DNA from: an uncultured Oribacterium sp.
GTDB lineage: Bacteria > Bacillota > Clostridia > Lachnospirales > Lachnospiraceae
Assembly (NCBI GenBank): GCA_946413525.1
Contig: CAMKKZ010000006.1
Coordinates: 1-64,000 of the forward strand
Direction: 5' to 3'
DNA length: 64,000 nt
Shown here: one piece after another, positions 39,501 through 53,020 of the stretch
How positions within the stretch are numbered: position 1 is the stretch's first letter
Layout of the letters: every line of letters starts with the position of its first letter
Notes under the pieces: generated by a model
Seen by the model: only the letters and a program-made list of their open reading frames with translations
The model's database searches: none
Told to the model about the DNA's origin: nothing
Program-made: the position numbers and the translations under genes

Positions 39501-41746
39501 CTTATTATAATGTAGAAAATTACAAGAAGGGCATGACCCTTGAGGCCGGCGAGACATTCTACCTTGCGACGGGCGGGTCCGTTGCCACGAAGAAGGGCAA
39601 GCTTCTTACAGGTTGGACGGAAAAGAAGAATAAGGGCGAGGTATTGACCGGCGAGTATGAGGTGACGAAGAAGGTCACGCTCTATGCCTATTGGGAGACT
39701 GCCTATACGGTGACCTTGAACGGGAACGGCGGTGTGGATTCCAATGGGGCAAAAACACAGAGTTCCGTTGTTTTGAAAGGGAATACCATCTGGCTTCCCG
39801 ACTCCTCCGCTTTCGCGAAGGAAGGCTATACCCTGGCCGGCTGGACGGTCAAGAAGAATACGGGGACGGTTCTGAACGGCGAGTACAAGCCCGCGAAGAA
39901 CGTTACCCTTTACGCGAAGTGGATCAAGAACGTCACGGTCACCCTGAACGCAGGCAAGGGCTGGTTCGATTTTACCAGCGAGTCCAAAGCCCATACCAAA
40001 AAAGTTGGCCTTGGGAAGGGTATGAGCGCCGGCAATGCCTTCGTTACACCGTACCTTTCCGGCAAGGTTTTCGGGGGCTGGTACTCTGACAAGGCCCTGA
40101 AAAAGCCGGTGAAGCGTTCAGCCGTGGTCAGCAAGAATGTGACTTATTACGCGAAATGGCTGGACAAGCAGTACAAGGTCACGGTGAAAAACCTGGCCGG
40201 CGCGAATTACACCAACAGGGCCACTGGGGAATATGTGGAGAATTCCGGCGTTGACAGCTATTCCTTCTATATCCAGAAAGGGACGAAGATCGGCAGCTTT
40301 GAGGCCAGGAACAAGCGGTACAAAAATGCTGATTTCTACTTTGACAGTAAGTTCACCAAACCTGTTGACTCAAGCTTTGTGCCGACAGGAAATGTGACGG
40401 TTTACGCGTCCTGGCCGGAGGATTCGGGAAATATCTATATCTTATGGGATGCGAACGGCGGCTACTATGCCGGCAGCTCCAGTAAGTCTTCTTCCGGTTA
40501 CTGGTATATGGAACCGGGCGACATGCTTGCAAAGCGTGGATATGACGGCAGCGAAATGAGGAAGGATGGTTATTATTTCGTTGGCTGGTATGACGCGGAG
40601 GATGTGTACGCAAAGGTCCTTCCGAATGCCCACGTATTCACAAAGTCCACCTGCCTCAAGGCAAAGTGGGCGAAGGGCGTCAAGGTCACATTGAACCTTG
40701 CCGGCGGAAAGTTTGGTTCGTATGACAAGAGAAGGTACCTGCCTTCCTTCACCGTGAAGAAAGGACAGAGGTTGGGGGATGCGGATCTGTATTTGCCGAT
40801 TCCCAGCAAGGAGAACTATGCGTTTGTCGGCTGGAAGAGTTCCCTGACCAAAAAGACTGTTGAGTCTCTGTATAATGAGACGATCACGAAGGCGGTCACC
40901 TATACCGCGGTATGGAAGAAGGCTGCTGCGGCTACGACCAAGACAGTTACGCTGACCCTGATGGGCGGGGATGGATCCATTTATGACCCCGTGACCGGGC
41001 AGTATGTCACGAAGCTCCAAGTCAAGGTCCGGAAGGGAACTACTTACAGCAGCGCGCTTAATGGTGGTTCTTTCTATGTCTTTAACGGCAATTACCATAG
41101 CATTGACCATAGCATTGACTATGAGTCAATACATAATACGGACAAAACCCTGGAGAATACCGGCTGGTCCCTGACAAAGAAAGGCAAAGCGCTGGATTGG
41201 GATTATAAGTTTAACAAGAATGCGACGCTTTACCCGGTATTTGAAAAGACGGGCTATCATATCGTACTGGTCATGAACGGAGGACTGCAAGGCCGATCCT
41301 CTTATAATCAGCCGTTCAACACATATACTGTGAAAAAAGGCAACACGACGTACCTTCCTGATGCGAATAATATGTCGAAGGAAGGCTGCAAGTTCGCCGG
41401 CTGGTATACCGACGCGGCGCTTAAGAAGGCGGTCAAGAATCCGAAGAGCTTCAAGCCGACAGCCGACACGCATCTCTTCGCGAAATGGACAACGGTGGCC
41501 GTAACGAAGATCACCCTGAAGAAGTCCAGCACCACGCTGGGGCTCTACAAGTACTTTGACCTCAAGAATTACCTGGATGTGAAGCCGGCCACGGCTTCCA
41601 GGGAGTGCCTGAGCTACAAGAGCAACAAGCCGGCGGTGGTTTCTGTTACCGATGATGGCCTTGTCAAGGGTCTCAAGAAGGGTACCGCGAAGATCACGGT
41701 GAGTTACAAGAAGAAGACAGCGACCTTCACGGTAACTGTGAAGTAA
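36560..41746 (+). CDS. Giant surface protein: signal peptide, ~430-aa acidic region, InlB-type (flg_new) repeats, C-terminal Ig-like Big_2
   Basis: Many VKFDANGGTF...GYKLVGW..TLYAVWKK repeats; C-term SYKSNKPAVVSVTDDGLVKGLKKGTAKITVSY. Confidence 0.9.
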   Translation: MLKRKLWKKKLARLAALALSASMMLSNASSAFAQGSASEAVDMEEQTEGEPDEKLGLLEEAEEFSEESFEEGEDALDEGSEQEAAEDAENEGEENTANPMEEGGDAGDEVAPEENEDAESEISGETTDGETVEATDETSDPENAAGNESNDASADGTEDALDSEGDVADESLYSEDGNDAAGEAENPDDAGDDALNDAETESTEADALVNDESAEALPGDETGDAPESVESEEETGEGQADVSGEAAGEAADAGAIDAADGAGLPEEADGQNDESEEALTGEETLDGESEELPAEDTSEDGASDAGEETLTDESTEDANAEESGELPAEEASEDGASGEGEEAITEESGEVEEAIAEESGEDTEAIAEESPEDAVSEESTEGAAEESDGEVEAEGEAASEEVGDAVIQEEAAGEETAAMAEDSEAESAEAESTEAESMEAASESAEAAGELQDIALDENAVSGQAGSVNPISSVSFTGEGYDEDDSLYNIGLSGVTTMQIELEIEYDKSGGYSTDQVVVYESANENIFTVSSTGLLTAVGTGTADVSVLAMNPGDEESKDFIRSANVQVSDSVYKVSFNANGGKFLEGQGKTIYVPGNSSKSIDYGETVATRAGYEMRGWATTADAAYAEYYSFLDSVSQDMTLYAVWKKPYTVKYDANGGAFNDGYGDDRVVYEGDSAYLYGDYAATRDGYKLVGWATMKTATEKEYPIIVTKNITLYAVWKKPCTVKFDANGGTFTSEDYGEPEEGAVGELMYLNGDYVATKDGYKMVGWSESKDASSASYTDSFTPSKDTTLYAVWKKMLKVTFDPNGGKFTNGDKTKVEETAEGEEIYVNRYSNDIENGSYTLVGWTEAKDGSGRVYSGANYDSYIPTGDVTLYAQWSYPYTVKFNKNGGKLSEYVKDESVGYGDSIYLHTGENGGTRKGYKLVGWTENKKGTGTVWTDRYLVKKDVTLYAKWEKVKTQYKISFNVNGGTWASGDNAYYNVENYKKGMTLEAGETFYLATGGSVATKKGKLLTGWTEKKNKGEVLTGEYEVTKKVTLYAYWETAYTVTLNGNGGVDSNGAKTQSSVVLKGNTIWLPDSSAFAKEGYTLAGWTVKKNTGTVLNGEYKPAKNVTLYAKWIKNVTVTLNAGKGWFDFTSESKAHTKKVGLGKGMSAGNAFVTPYLSGKVFGGWYSDKALKKPVKRSAVVSKNVTYYAKWLDKQYKVTVKNLAGANYTNRATGEYVENSGVDSYSFYIQKGTKIGSFEARNKRYKNADFYFDSKFTKPVDSSFVPTGNVTVYASWPEDSGNIYILWDANGGYYAGSSSKSSSGYWYMEPGDMLAKRGYDGSEMRKDGYYFVGWYDAEDVYAKVLPNAHVFTKSTCLKAKWAKGVKVTLNLAGGKFGSYDKRRYLPSFTVKKGQRLGDADLYLPIPSKENYAFVGWKSSLTKKTVESLYNETITKAVTYTAVWKKAAAATTKTVTLTLMGGDGSIYDPVTGQYVTKLQVKVRKGTTYSSALNGGSFYVFNGNYHSIDHSIDYESIHNTDKTLENTGWSLTKKGKALDWDYKFNKNATLYPVFEKTGYHIVLVMNGGLQGRSSYNQPFNTYTVKKGNTTYLPDANNMSKEGCKFAGWYTDAALKKAVKNPKSFKPTADTHLFAKWTTVAVTKITLKKSSTTLGLYKYFDLKNYLDVKPATASRECLSYKSNKPAVVSVTDDGLVKGLKKGTAKITVSYKKKTATFTVTVK

Positions 41747-41854
41747 GGCTTTTCGGCTTTGAAGGAGAGTGGAAAGCAGGAATAGCGGAGTAGTTCCGAA
41801 AGTGCTTTAAGCCGGAATGGCTTAAAGAAGCGGAATTTGGAAAATAACAAAAGC

Positions 41855-41902
41855 AAAAATGGCAGGAATCTGGGATTTCATCCCGGGTTCCTGCCATTTT
41901 TT
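41855..41902. terminator. Rho-independent terminator
   Basis: AAAATGGCAGGAATCTGGGAT/ATCCCGGGTTCCTGCCATTTTTT. Confidence 0.8.
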
Positions 41903-42266
41903 GTGAGACGGATTGTTTTAGCTGTATGGAAGTTCCTGAGACGAAAAGAAAAAGATACGCCTGGGGAGTGCCAGAAGATGCAGCGTGCTCTGTGATTACC
42001 GAATTTGCAAATATTCGAATCGTTTTTGCTAATGTTAACAATTAGTGCAAATGGTATAATGGGTATAGAGAATTCGGTTCGGGACATCAAGAGGGAAGGC
42101 GGGGGACACTGGTATTCAGGAGAATAATTGAAATTTGCGGACATGGCTGTGGAAATGGAAGGGGAGTTTTGGTTTTCGGATGAATAGCGCTGGCTTGGGA
42201 TGATTGCTGTACGGAGTATTAAAAGGGAGTGTTGCAATTTTAGGGAGTGATGGGGAGGGTGAGGGC

Positions 42267-46614
<4,348 letters not shown>

Positions 46615-46629
46615 CTGCGGAACGGTTTT

Positions 46630-46806
46630 TCTGAGCGGATTAGCGAAAACCCACTCTGACAGGGAAGTCGATCAGTCACACAATCGGGTCGCTATGAAAG
46701 AATCTGGAGTTAAATAAAAATCAATTTGATAGATGAGCCGATTAGTCACGCAGGCGGGGCACTCTGTCAGAATTTAGAGAAAAAATACCAATTTGATAGA
46801 TGAGGA
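46630..46806 (+). repeat. Leader elements (partial plus two) before GPH symporter
   Basis: Units 46667-46736 and 46737-46806, ends atttgatagatgaggag, ATG at 46816. Confidence 0.85.
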
Positions 46807-46815
46807 GAAGATTTA

Positions 46816-48255
46816 ATGGAAGAAAAGACCTATTTAAAATGGTATAATAAAGTTGGTTACGGTTCCGGGGACATTGCCGGCAACGTGGTATATGCGCTGC
46901 TGTCAGCCTTTGTTATGATTTTCCTGACGGACACTGTGGGGATGAATGCGGGTGTGGTGGGCACGCTGATCGCGGTCTCCAAGCTTTTTGACGGGATCAG
47001 CGACATTCTTTTCGGTTCCCTGATCGACAAGACCAAAAGCAGGATGGGCAAGGCTCGTCCGTGGATGTTCTATGGGTATTTTGGCTGCGCGGTCTGCCTG
47101 GTGGCCATTTTTTCCATACCGGCGGGGATCAGTCCCTTTGCCAAATACGCCTGGTTTTTCATTGCGTATACGTTGCTGAATGCCGGTTTCTATACGGCCA
47201 ATAATATCGCTTATTCCGCATTGACGGCCCTCATTACCAAAAATAATCATGAGCGGGTGCAGATGGGATCCATCCGGTTCATGTTTGCCTTCGGAACAAG
47301 CATGCTGATCCAGACGATTACCGTGGGAATGGTGGCTCATTTCGGGGGCGGTGCTGCGGCCTGGAGGACTGTGGCCATCATCTATGCCATTGTGGGGCTG
47401 ATTTCCAATACACTTTCAGTCATGTCCGTCCGGGAGCTTTCGCCGGAGGAGCTTGAGGACGGGGAAACGGTGAAGGATGGTGAAATCAAGGGCGGCGAAA
47501 TAAAAGGTGGAGAAATTAAGGGTGGTGAAATGAAGATAGCCGGCGGGCAGGAGGAAAAATACAGCCTTGCGGACGCTTTTGGTCTGTTGGCGAAGAACAA
47601 GTATTTCCTTATGATCTGTGGAGCCTATTTGTTAATGCAGATTTATTCCGCTACCTTGAATATGGGCATTTATTTCATGACCTATGTGTTGAAAAACGCG
47701 AACCTGCTGGGGGTTTTCTCCTGGGCCATCAATATCCCGATGATCATCGGTCTGCTCTTCACACCGACGCTGGTCGCAAGGTTCCACGGCATGTACAGGC
47801 TGAATATCTATGGATATACCTTGGGGACGATCGGGCGGCTCGGGACGGCCATTGCCGGCTATATGGGGAGCGTCCCGCTGATGCTGGCCTGCACCGCCAT
47901 CGCGGCCCTGGGAATGAGTCCGCTCCAGGGGGACATGAATGCCCTGATCGCGACTACCTCGGAATATACTTACCTTACGACGGGAAAGAGGGTGGACGGC
48001 ACCATGTATTCCTGTACTTCCTTCGGGACGAAGGTGGGCGGTGGTCTGGGGACGGCCATTGCCGGATGGCTGCTGGCTCTCAGCGGCTATGTCGGCGGAG
48101 CCGCGGAGCAGTCCGCCTCCTGCATGAACATGCTGCATGTCATGTATCTGTGGCTGCCGATGATATTCAACCTCCTGATCACGCTGCTCCTTACAAAGCT
48201 TGATGTGGAAAAGGCAAACGAACGGCTGAAGGCCGGACACGCCAGACAGCAGTAA
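46816..48255 (+). CDS. GPH family sugar:cation symporter (MFS)
   Basis: KVGYGSGDIAGNVVYALLSAFVMIFLTDTVGM; DKTKSRMGKARPWMFYG; GGEIK repeats in loop. Confidence 0.9.
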   Translation: MEEKTYLKWYNKVGYGSGDIAGNVVYALLSAFVMIFLTDTVGMNAGVVGTLIAVSKLFDGISDILFGSLIDKTKSRMGKARPWMFYGYFGCAVCLVAIFSIPAGISPFAKYAWFFIAYTLLNAGFYTANNIAYSALTALITKNNHERVQMGSIRFMFAFGTSMLIQTITVGMVAHFGGGAAAWRTVAIIYAIVGLISNTLSVMSVRELSPEELEDGETVKDGEIKGGEIKGGEIKGGEMKIAGGQEEKYSLADAFGLLAKNKYFLMICGAYLLMQIYSATLNMGIYFMTYVLKNANLLGVFSWAINIPMIIGLLFTPTLVARFHGMYRLNIYGYTLGTIGRLGTAIAGYMGSVPLMLACTAIAALGMSPLQGDMNALIATTSEYTYLTTGKRVDGTMYSCTSFGTKVGGGLGTAIAGWLLALSGYVGGAAEQSASCMNMLHVMYLWLPMIFNLLITLLLTKLDVEKANERLKAGHARQQ

Positions 48256-48396
48256 GCGGAAGCTGCGGCGCTGCTCAAGACGCTGGCTAATGAATCTATG
48301 AAACCGGCATGGCTTATGCAGAGAGGTGAAAGGAGAGCTCAATTCTATAAAAGGACGGGTCTGTCCTGCATCAGCGACGGTCCGGGGAATAGAGGA

Positions 48397-48469
48397 GCCG
48401 TATAGCTTGCGATACCGCAGATGTCAGTCAGGAATTAAAACGGTCAAAAAACCACTTTGATAGAGGAGG
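48397..48469 (+). repeat. Leader element before methyltransferase gene
   Basis: ccgtatagcttgcgataccgcagatgtcagtcaggaattaaaacggtcaaaaaaccactttgatagaggagg, ATG at 48476. Confidence 0.92.
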
Positions 48470-48475
48470 GCGAGG

Positions 48476-50362
48476 ATGGAATCGGTAGACTTGACGGTGC
48501 GGAACATTGAGAAAATCGAGGCGCTGTTTCCGAATTGCGTTACGGAGACGATGGACGCCGAAGGGAAACCGCGGAAAGCAATTAATTTTGACATGCTTCG
48601 GCAGATGCTTTCCGCGGACGTCCTTGATGGCGGTGAGGCGTATGAGTTTACATGGGTTGGAAAGAAGGCCGCTATTGCAGAGGCGAACAAACCCATAAGG
48701 AAGACATTACGACCATGCAAAAGCCAAAGTGTAAACTGGAACGGTACGGGGAATCTCTACATAGAGGGGGACAACCTTGAAGTTCTCAAGCTGCTTCAGG
48801 AAAGCTATCCTGGCGCGGTGAAGGTCATATATATAGATCCGCCGTATAATACGGGCAATGATTTCATATACAGGGATGATTTTTCCATGTCGGCTGATGC
48901 TTATGAAGCCGGGAGGGGAACATACGATGAGGAAGGGAATAAATTATTCAGGAACACCGATTCCAATGGGAGGTTTCACTCCGACTGGTGCTCCATGATT
49001 TATTCCCGGCTTCTTGTCGCGAGGAATCTTCTTTCAGAGGACGGGGTCATTTTCATTTCCATTGATGATAATGAAGAAGGAAATTTAAAGAAGATCTGCG
49101 ATGAGATATTCGGCAGTGAAAACGCGATCGCGGTATTTCCGAGACTTGCGACGAAAAGCGGAAAAACTCCGCTAACGTATATGGTGTGCCATGATTATGT
49201 ATTGTGCTACGCGAAATCCCGGCATGATATCTTTGTCGGACAGGCCTTTGAGGACGAGAGCTATAAGTATTCCGATGAGTTCGTGGAAGAAAGGGGCCGT
49301 TACAATTTAAAGCAGCCGTTGGATTGCAATTCAATCAGTTACTCGGCCTCTTTGGATTATCCCATAGAGCATGACGGGGTCACATATTATCCGGGCTCGG
49401 ATTATGAAAAGTATCTGAAAAGGAAGGAGGGCAGGCACCTGCCGAAGGATTACGCGTGGCGATGGTCCAGGGATCTTTTCGAGTTTGGCCTGAAAAATGG
49501 ATGGATCGTTTTTCAAAATGGAAGAATTTATACAAAGGGCTATTTGAATGCCGCAATCGAAAAATCGAAGGACGGATCATATTCAATCATAAAAAGAGAA
49601 AAGACGAGGAGGATGTCCACTATTGATTTTGTGTCAAATGAATATTCCAATGATATGGCAAAAAAACAATTGGCATCTTACAAAATCCCAGTCCGATTCG
49701 ATTTTCCGAAGCCGGTTGAGCTGATCGAAAAGCTGATTTCTTCCCATTATGATCGGAATGCCCTGGTAATGGATTTCTTTAGCGGCTCCGCGACGACGGC
49801 AGAAGCGGTCTTCAAACAAAATGAAGCCGATGGTGGTTCAAGACGATTCATCCTGATCCAATTGCCGGAAGATACGCGGGACAAAAAATATAAAACGATT
49901 TGTGAAATCGGGAAAGAACGCATCCGAAGAGCCGGCACGAAATACAAGGGTCAGGATGTCGGCTTCCGTGTATTGAAGCTTGATGAGAGCAATATGCGGG
50001 ATGTCTGTTTCAGCGCGGACGAATACGATCAGGAGATGCTGGCCATGCTGGAGTCCAGCATCAAGGAAGACCGTACGGATCTGGATCTCCTGTTCGAATG
50101 TCTTCTGGAATGGGGACTCCCGCTTTCCCTGCCCTATACATCTGAGGAAATTGATGGCTGCAAGGTGCATACGTATAATGACGGGGACTTGATTGCCTGT
50201 TTTGACGAAAATATCTCGAACAAGGTAGTAGAGGTCATGGCAAGGCGGCAGCCGTTCCGGGCTGCATTCCGGGACAGCAGCTTTCCGAACAGTGCCGCCA
50301 GGATCAACTCGAGAGAAATATTCAGGCTTCTTGCCCCGAATACCAGGGTGAAGATTATTTAA
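48476..50362 (+). CDS. Type III-style (Mod-like) adenine-specific DNA methyltransferase
   Basis: YIDPPYNTGNDFIY, SIDDNEEGNLKKICDEIFG, MDFFSGSATTAEAVFKQN. Confidence 0.9.
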   Translation: MESVDLTVRNIEKIEALFPNCVTETMDAEGKPRKAINFDMLRQMLSADVLDGGEAYEFTWVGKKAAIAEANKPIRKTLRPCKSQSVNWNGTGNLYIEGDNLEVLKLLQESYPGAVKVIYIDPPYNTGNDFIYRDDFSMSADAYEAGRGTYDEEGNKLFRNTDSNGRFHSDWCSMIYSRLLVARNLLSEDGVIFISIDDNEEGNLKKICDEIFGSENAIAVFPRLATKSGKTPLTYMVCHDYVLCYAKSRHDIFVGQAFEDESYKYSDEFVEERGRYNLKQPLDCNSISYSASLDYPIEHDGVTYYPGSDYEKYLKRKEGRHLPKDYAWRWSRDLFEFGLKNGWIVFQNGRIYTKGYLNAAIEKSKDGSYSIIKREKTRRMSTIDFVSNEYSNDMAKKQLASYKIPVRFDFPKPVELIEKLISSHYDRNALVMDFFSGSATTAEAVFKQNEADGGSRRFILIQLPEDTRDKKYKTICEIGKERIRRAGTKYKGQDVGFRVLKLDESNMRDVCFSADEYDQEMLAMLESSIKEDRTDLDLLFECLLEWGLPLSLPYTSEEIDGCKVHTYNDGDLIACFDENISNKVVEVMARRQPFRAAFRDSSFPNSAARINSREIFRLLAPNTRVKII

Positions 50363-50374
50363 GGGGCCATATAG

Positions 50375-50401
50375 GGAAATGCTGATTTAATCAGCATTTC
50401 C
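50375..50401. terminator. Perfect 13-bp stem hairpin after methyltransferase
   Basis: GGAAATGCTGATT-t-AATCAGCATTTCC. Confidence 0.6.
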
Positions 50402-50466
50402 TTAGCTTGCGATACCGCATCCGTATGTCGGCAATTAAATGGCAAAAACTACTTTGATAGAGGAGG
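50401..50466 (+). repeat. Leader element with no downstream ORF
   Basis: cttagcttgcgataccgcatccgtatgtcggcaattaaatggcaaaaactactttgatagaggag. Confidence 0.9.
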
Positions 50467-50495
50467 TATCCTGAATATTGCGCGGATTGGATCAT

Positions 50496-50607
50496 CTCAT
50501 TTATCAGGACGGGCTTTGGCACTCTGAATTCTGACATAACGAACCGCCTGCGGGGCAAATCAGCTCATTTATCAGAGCGGGCTTTTGTCGCTTTGAAAAT
50601 GGGCTGA
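50496..50607 (-). repeat. Two inverted leader elements (second partial)
   Basis: Reverse complement reads gagctgatttgccccgcaggcggttcgttatgtcagaattcagagtgccaaagcccgtcctgataaatgag. Confidence 0.9.
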
Positions 50608-50637
50608 GCGGCTGCGTTAATATCGGATCAACAAAGC

Positions 50638-52872
50638 TCATCGGAATTTGTCCCAGCTTCTGACGCGCTGCTTCATGCCCTTCACGTCCAGCACTCCGTA
50701 GGCAAAGCCCTTGCGTACCAATTCCTCCGGCACATATACATCATATTTTTCAAACACCGGCACCTCCCTTTGGTAAAGCAGCTCCATCGCGTCAAAATCT
50801 TTTTCTGCCTCTTGGCAGACGATCTCATAAAATTCCGCTTCGTCTGTCTGCATGGTGAACTGCATATAGTATGGGCGGGAGGACTGCAGCCCCTTAAGGC
50901 CCAGCCTTTTCCCGCAGCACAGCTTCAAAAAACGTTCCATGGCCAGAAAAGCGTATGTTCCCACCCAGGGGAAAAGCGACCACATCTTTCCGCCCAGATG
51001 GACGAGGGGCCTTTCTGACATCAGTGACTTACGGAAGGTGTCCCGGGCGTCCGCCAGACGGCAGACGGCATGGGGCATCAGATAAGGATGCTTCGAGTCC
51101 TCCTTCAGCACCCGGTACATCCGCTCCAAAATATGGGTGTGGATATCGCCTGCCACATCGCCGAAATAGGCGGGAATATTGCCTTTTACCAGGGTACAGA
51201 AGAGCTCGTGGCGCTTGTGATCGACTTCTTCCACCACCCAGACACGGCCCGCGATGGCAATCTTGTCCCCTATGGGAGGCGGCTTAACGATGGTGCCAAG
51301 CTGTTCCGAACCGGAGCGAACGGTGTATTCTACATTTTCCTGAAACACCGCGTAGAATTTGTAATTATTCACCACCCGCTCCCCGGAAAGGCCCAGGATC
51401 AGCCCGCCGTTTTCCGTACGGTTCACGTGGTCGATCTCCAATAGATGCCGCAGCAGGAGGCGGTAGTCCTCTTTCGTCACGCGGTGAAAGCAGCTCAGGG
51501 TCAACACGCGGGACGCCAGCTCGCCTGGCGTCATCTCGCCGTGGGAGGCCAGGGTGCTCATGGTCTGGTGATATAGAAGGCTGAAGGGCAGGCGATCCAT
51601 GCGCGGCGGCTCCACAAAGCGTTCTTCAATATAGAGTTGTACCAAAGCGATGCCCTGAATGAGATACCAGGGGATGCTGTCGGGCAGCATGGCCCGGGCT
51701 TCCTGATGTTCCTCCCGCATGATGAAGCACATCTCCGAAGGATTACCTCGCCGTCCGGTGCGGCCCAGGCGCTGGAGGAAACCGGAAACGGTAAACGGAG
51801 CATCGATCTGAAAGGCCCGCTCCAGCCGTCCAACGTCTATGCCCAACTCCAGCGTGGCTGTGGCACAGACGGACATGAGCGAATCATCATCCTTCATTTC
51901 ATCCTCGGCGCTCTCCCGATAGGAGGCCGAGAGGTTACCGTGGTGGATGAGGAAGCGGTCCGGTTCGTGCCTGGCCTCGCAGTACTGACGGAGCTGCTGA
52001 CAGACGGATTCACATTCCTCCCGGGAATTGGTAAATACCAGGCACTTTTTCCCCCGGGTATGCTCAAAGATGTATCCAATGCCCGGATCAGCAGCCTTTG
52101 GGGCGGTATCGGTGGGAGCCTCCGCGGGCGGAGCTTCCGCCGGGAGGAGCTTGCCCTCATCGGCCTGAGGAGGGGAATTGTAGAAATGCTCCATGCTCAG
52201 CCGCCAGATTTCCTTGCCTCCGTTGAATTTCGGGATGACCGTTCCCCTGCCGCTGCCTGCTGAAAGAAACTGTCCCGCAAGCTCCGGTTTCCCGATGGTG
52301 GCGGAGAGGCCGACGCGCCGCGGATCGCAGCCCGCCAGCCTGCAGAGCCGTTCAATCAGGCAAAAGGTCTGCAATCCCCGGTCCGCCCTCAGCAGGGAGT
52401 GGATCTCATCGATAACGATAAAGCGCAGGTCTCCGAATAAAGACGGTATTTCCATGTGCTTGTTGATCAGCAGTGATTCCAGGGACTCCGGCGTGATTTG
52501 CAAAATGCCGGAGGGCTTTTTCAGCAGCTTCCGCTTTCCGGACCGTGCCGCGTCCCCGTGCCAGCGGGTTACGGTAATGCCCTCCTCTTCACAGAGCTCA
52601 TTTAAGCGCCCGAACTGGTCGTTGATAAGGGCTTTGAGCGGGGCGATATAGAGGATGCCGACGCTTTGGGATGGGTTTTCATCCAGCAGTGTCAGGATCG
52701 GGAAAAAGGCCGCTTCCGTCTTTCCCGAGGCAGTGGAGGCAGTCAGAAGCACATTCTCATTTGTATTGAAAATCGCGTCACCGGCAGCGTTCTGCACCGC
52801 CCGCAGGCTCTGCCAGCCGGATCGGTAGATATAGTCCTGAATAAATGGCGCATAGCGCTCAAATATGTTCAT
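50638..52872 (-). CDS. DEAD/DEAH-box helicase, Lhr/BrxHI-like
   Basis: ASTASGKTEAAFFPIL, VIDEIHSLLRADRG, VGLSATIG, GFLQRLGRTGRRG. Confidence 0.88.
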   Translation of the reverse strand: MNIFERYAPFIQDYIYRSGWQSLRAVQNAAGDAIFNTNENVLLTASTASGKTEAAFFPILTLLDENPSQSVGILYIAPLKALINDQFGRLNELCEEEGITVTRWHGDAARSGKRKLLKKPSGILQITPESLESLLINKHMEIPSLFGDLRFIVIDEIHSLLRADRGLQTFCLIERLCRLAGCDPRRVGLSATIGKPELAGQFLSAGSGRGTVIPKFNGGKEIWRLSMEHFYNSPPQADEGKLLPAEAPPAEAPTDTAPKAADPGIGYIFEHTRGKKCLVFTNSREECESVCQQLRQYCEARHEPDRFLIHHGNLSASYRESAEDEMKDDDSLMSVCATATLELGIDVGRLERAFQIDAPFTVSGFLQRLGRTGRRGNPSEMCFIMREEHQEARAMLPDSIPWYLIQGIALVQLYIEERFVEPPRMDRLPFSLLYHQTMSTLASHGEMTPGELASRVLTLSCFHRVTKEDYRLLLRHLLEIDHVNRTENGGLILGLSGERVVNNYKFYAVFQENVEYTVRSGSEQLGTIVKPPPIGDKIAIAGRVWVVEEVDHKRHELFCTLVKGNIPAYFGDVAGDIHTHILERMYRVLKEDSKHPYLMPHAVCRLADARDTFRKSLMSERPLVHLGGKMWSLFPWVGTYAFLAMERFLKLCCGKRLGLKGLQSSRPYYMQFTMQTDEAEFYEIVCQEAEKDFDAMELLYQREVPVFEKYDVYVPEELVRKGFAYGVLDVKGMKQRVRSWDKFR

Positions 52873-53020
52873 ATCGCAAACTCCACAAAGTTACCTGGGC
52901 ATTTTCTATGCGGAACGGGGACTGGCAAAGCCCGTATACATTCATATCGTAAACTCTACAAATTCCCCTGGGCATTGTATGCAGAACGGGAGCCGGTAAA
53001 ACCCGTATATATTCATATCG
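52868..53020. repeat. Tandem triplication (71-73 bp) of the ATPase/helicase ATGA junction
   Basis: ttcatatcg(t/c)aaactc at 52868, 52941, 53012; minus strand GAGTTTACGATATGAA. Confidence 0.92.
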
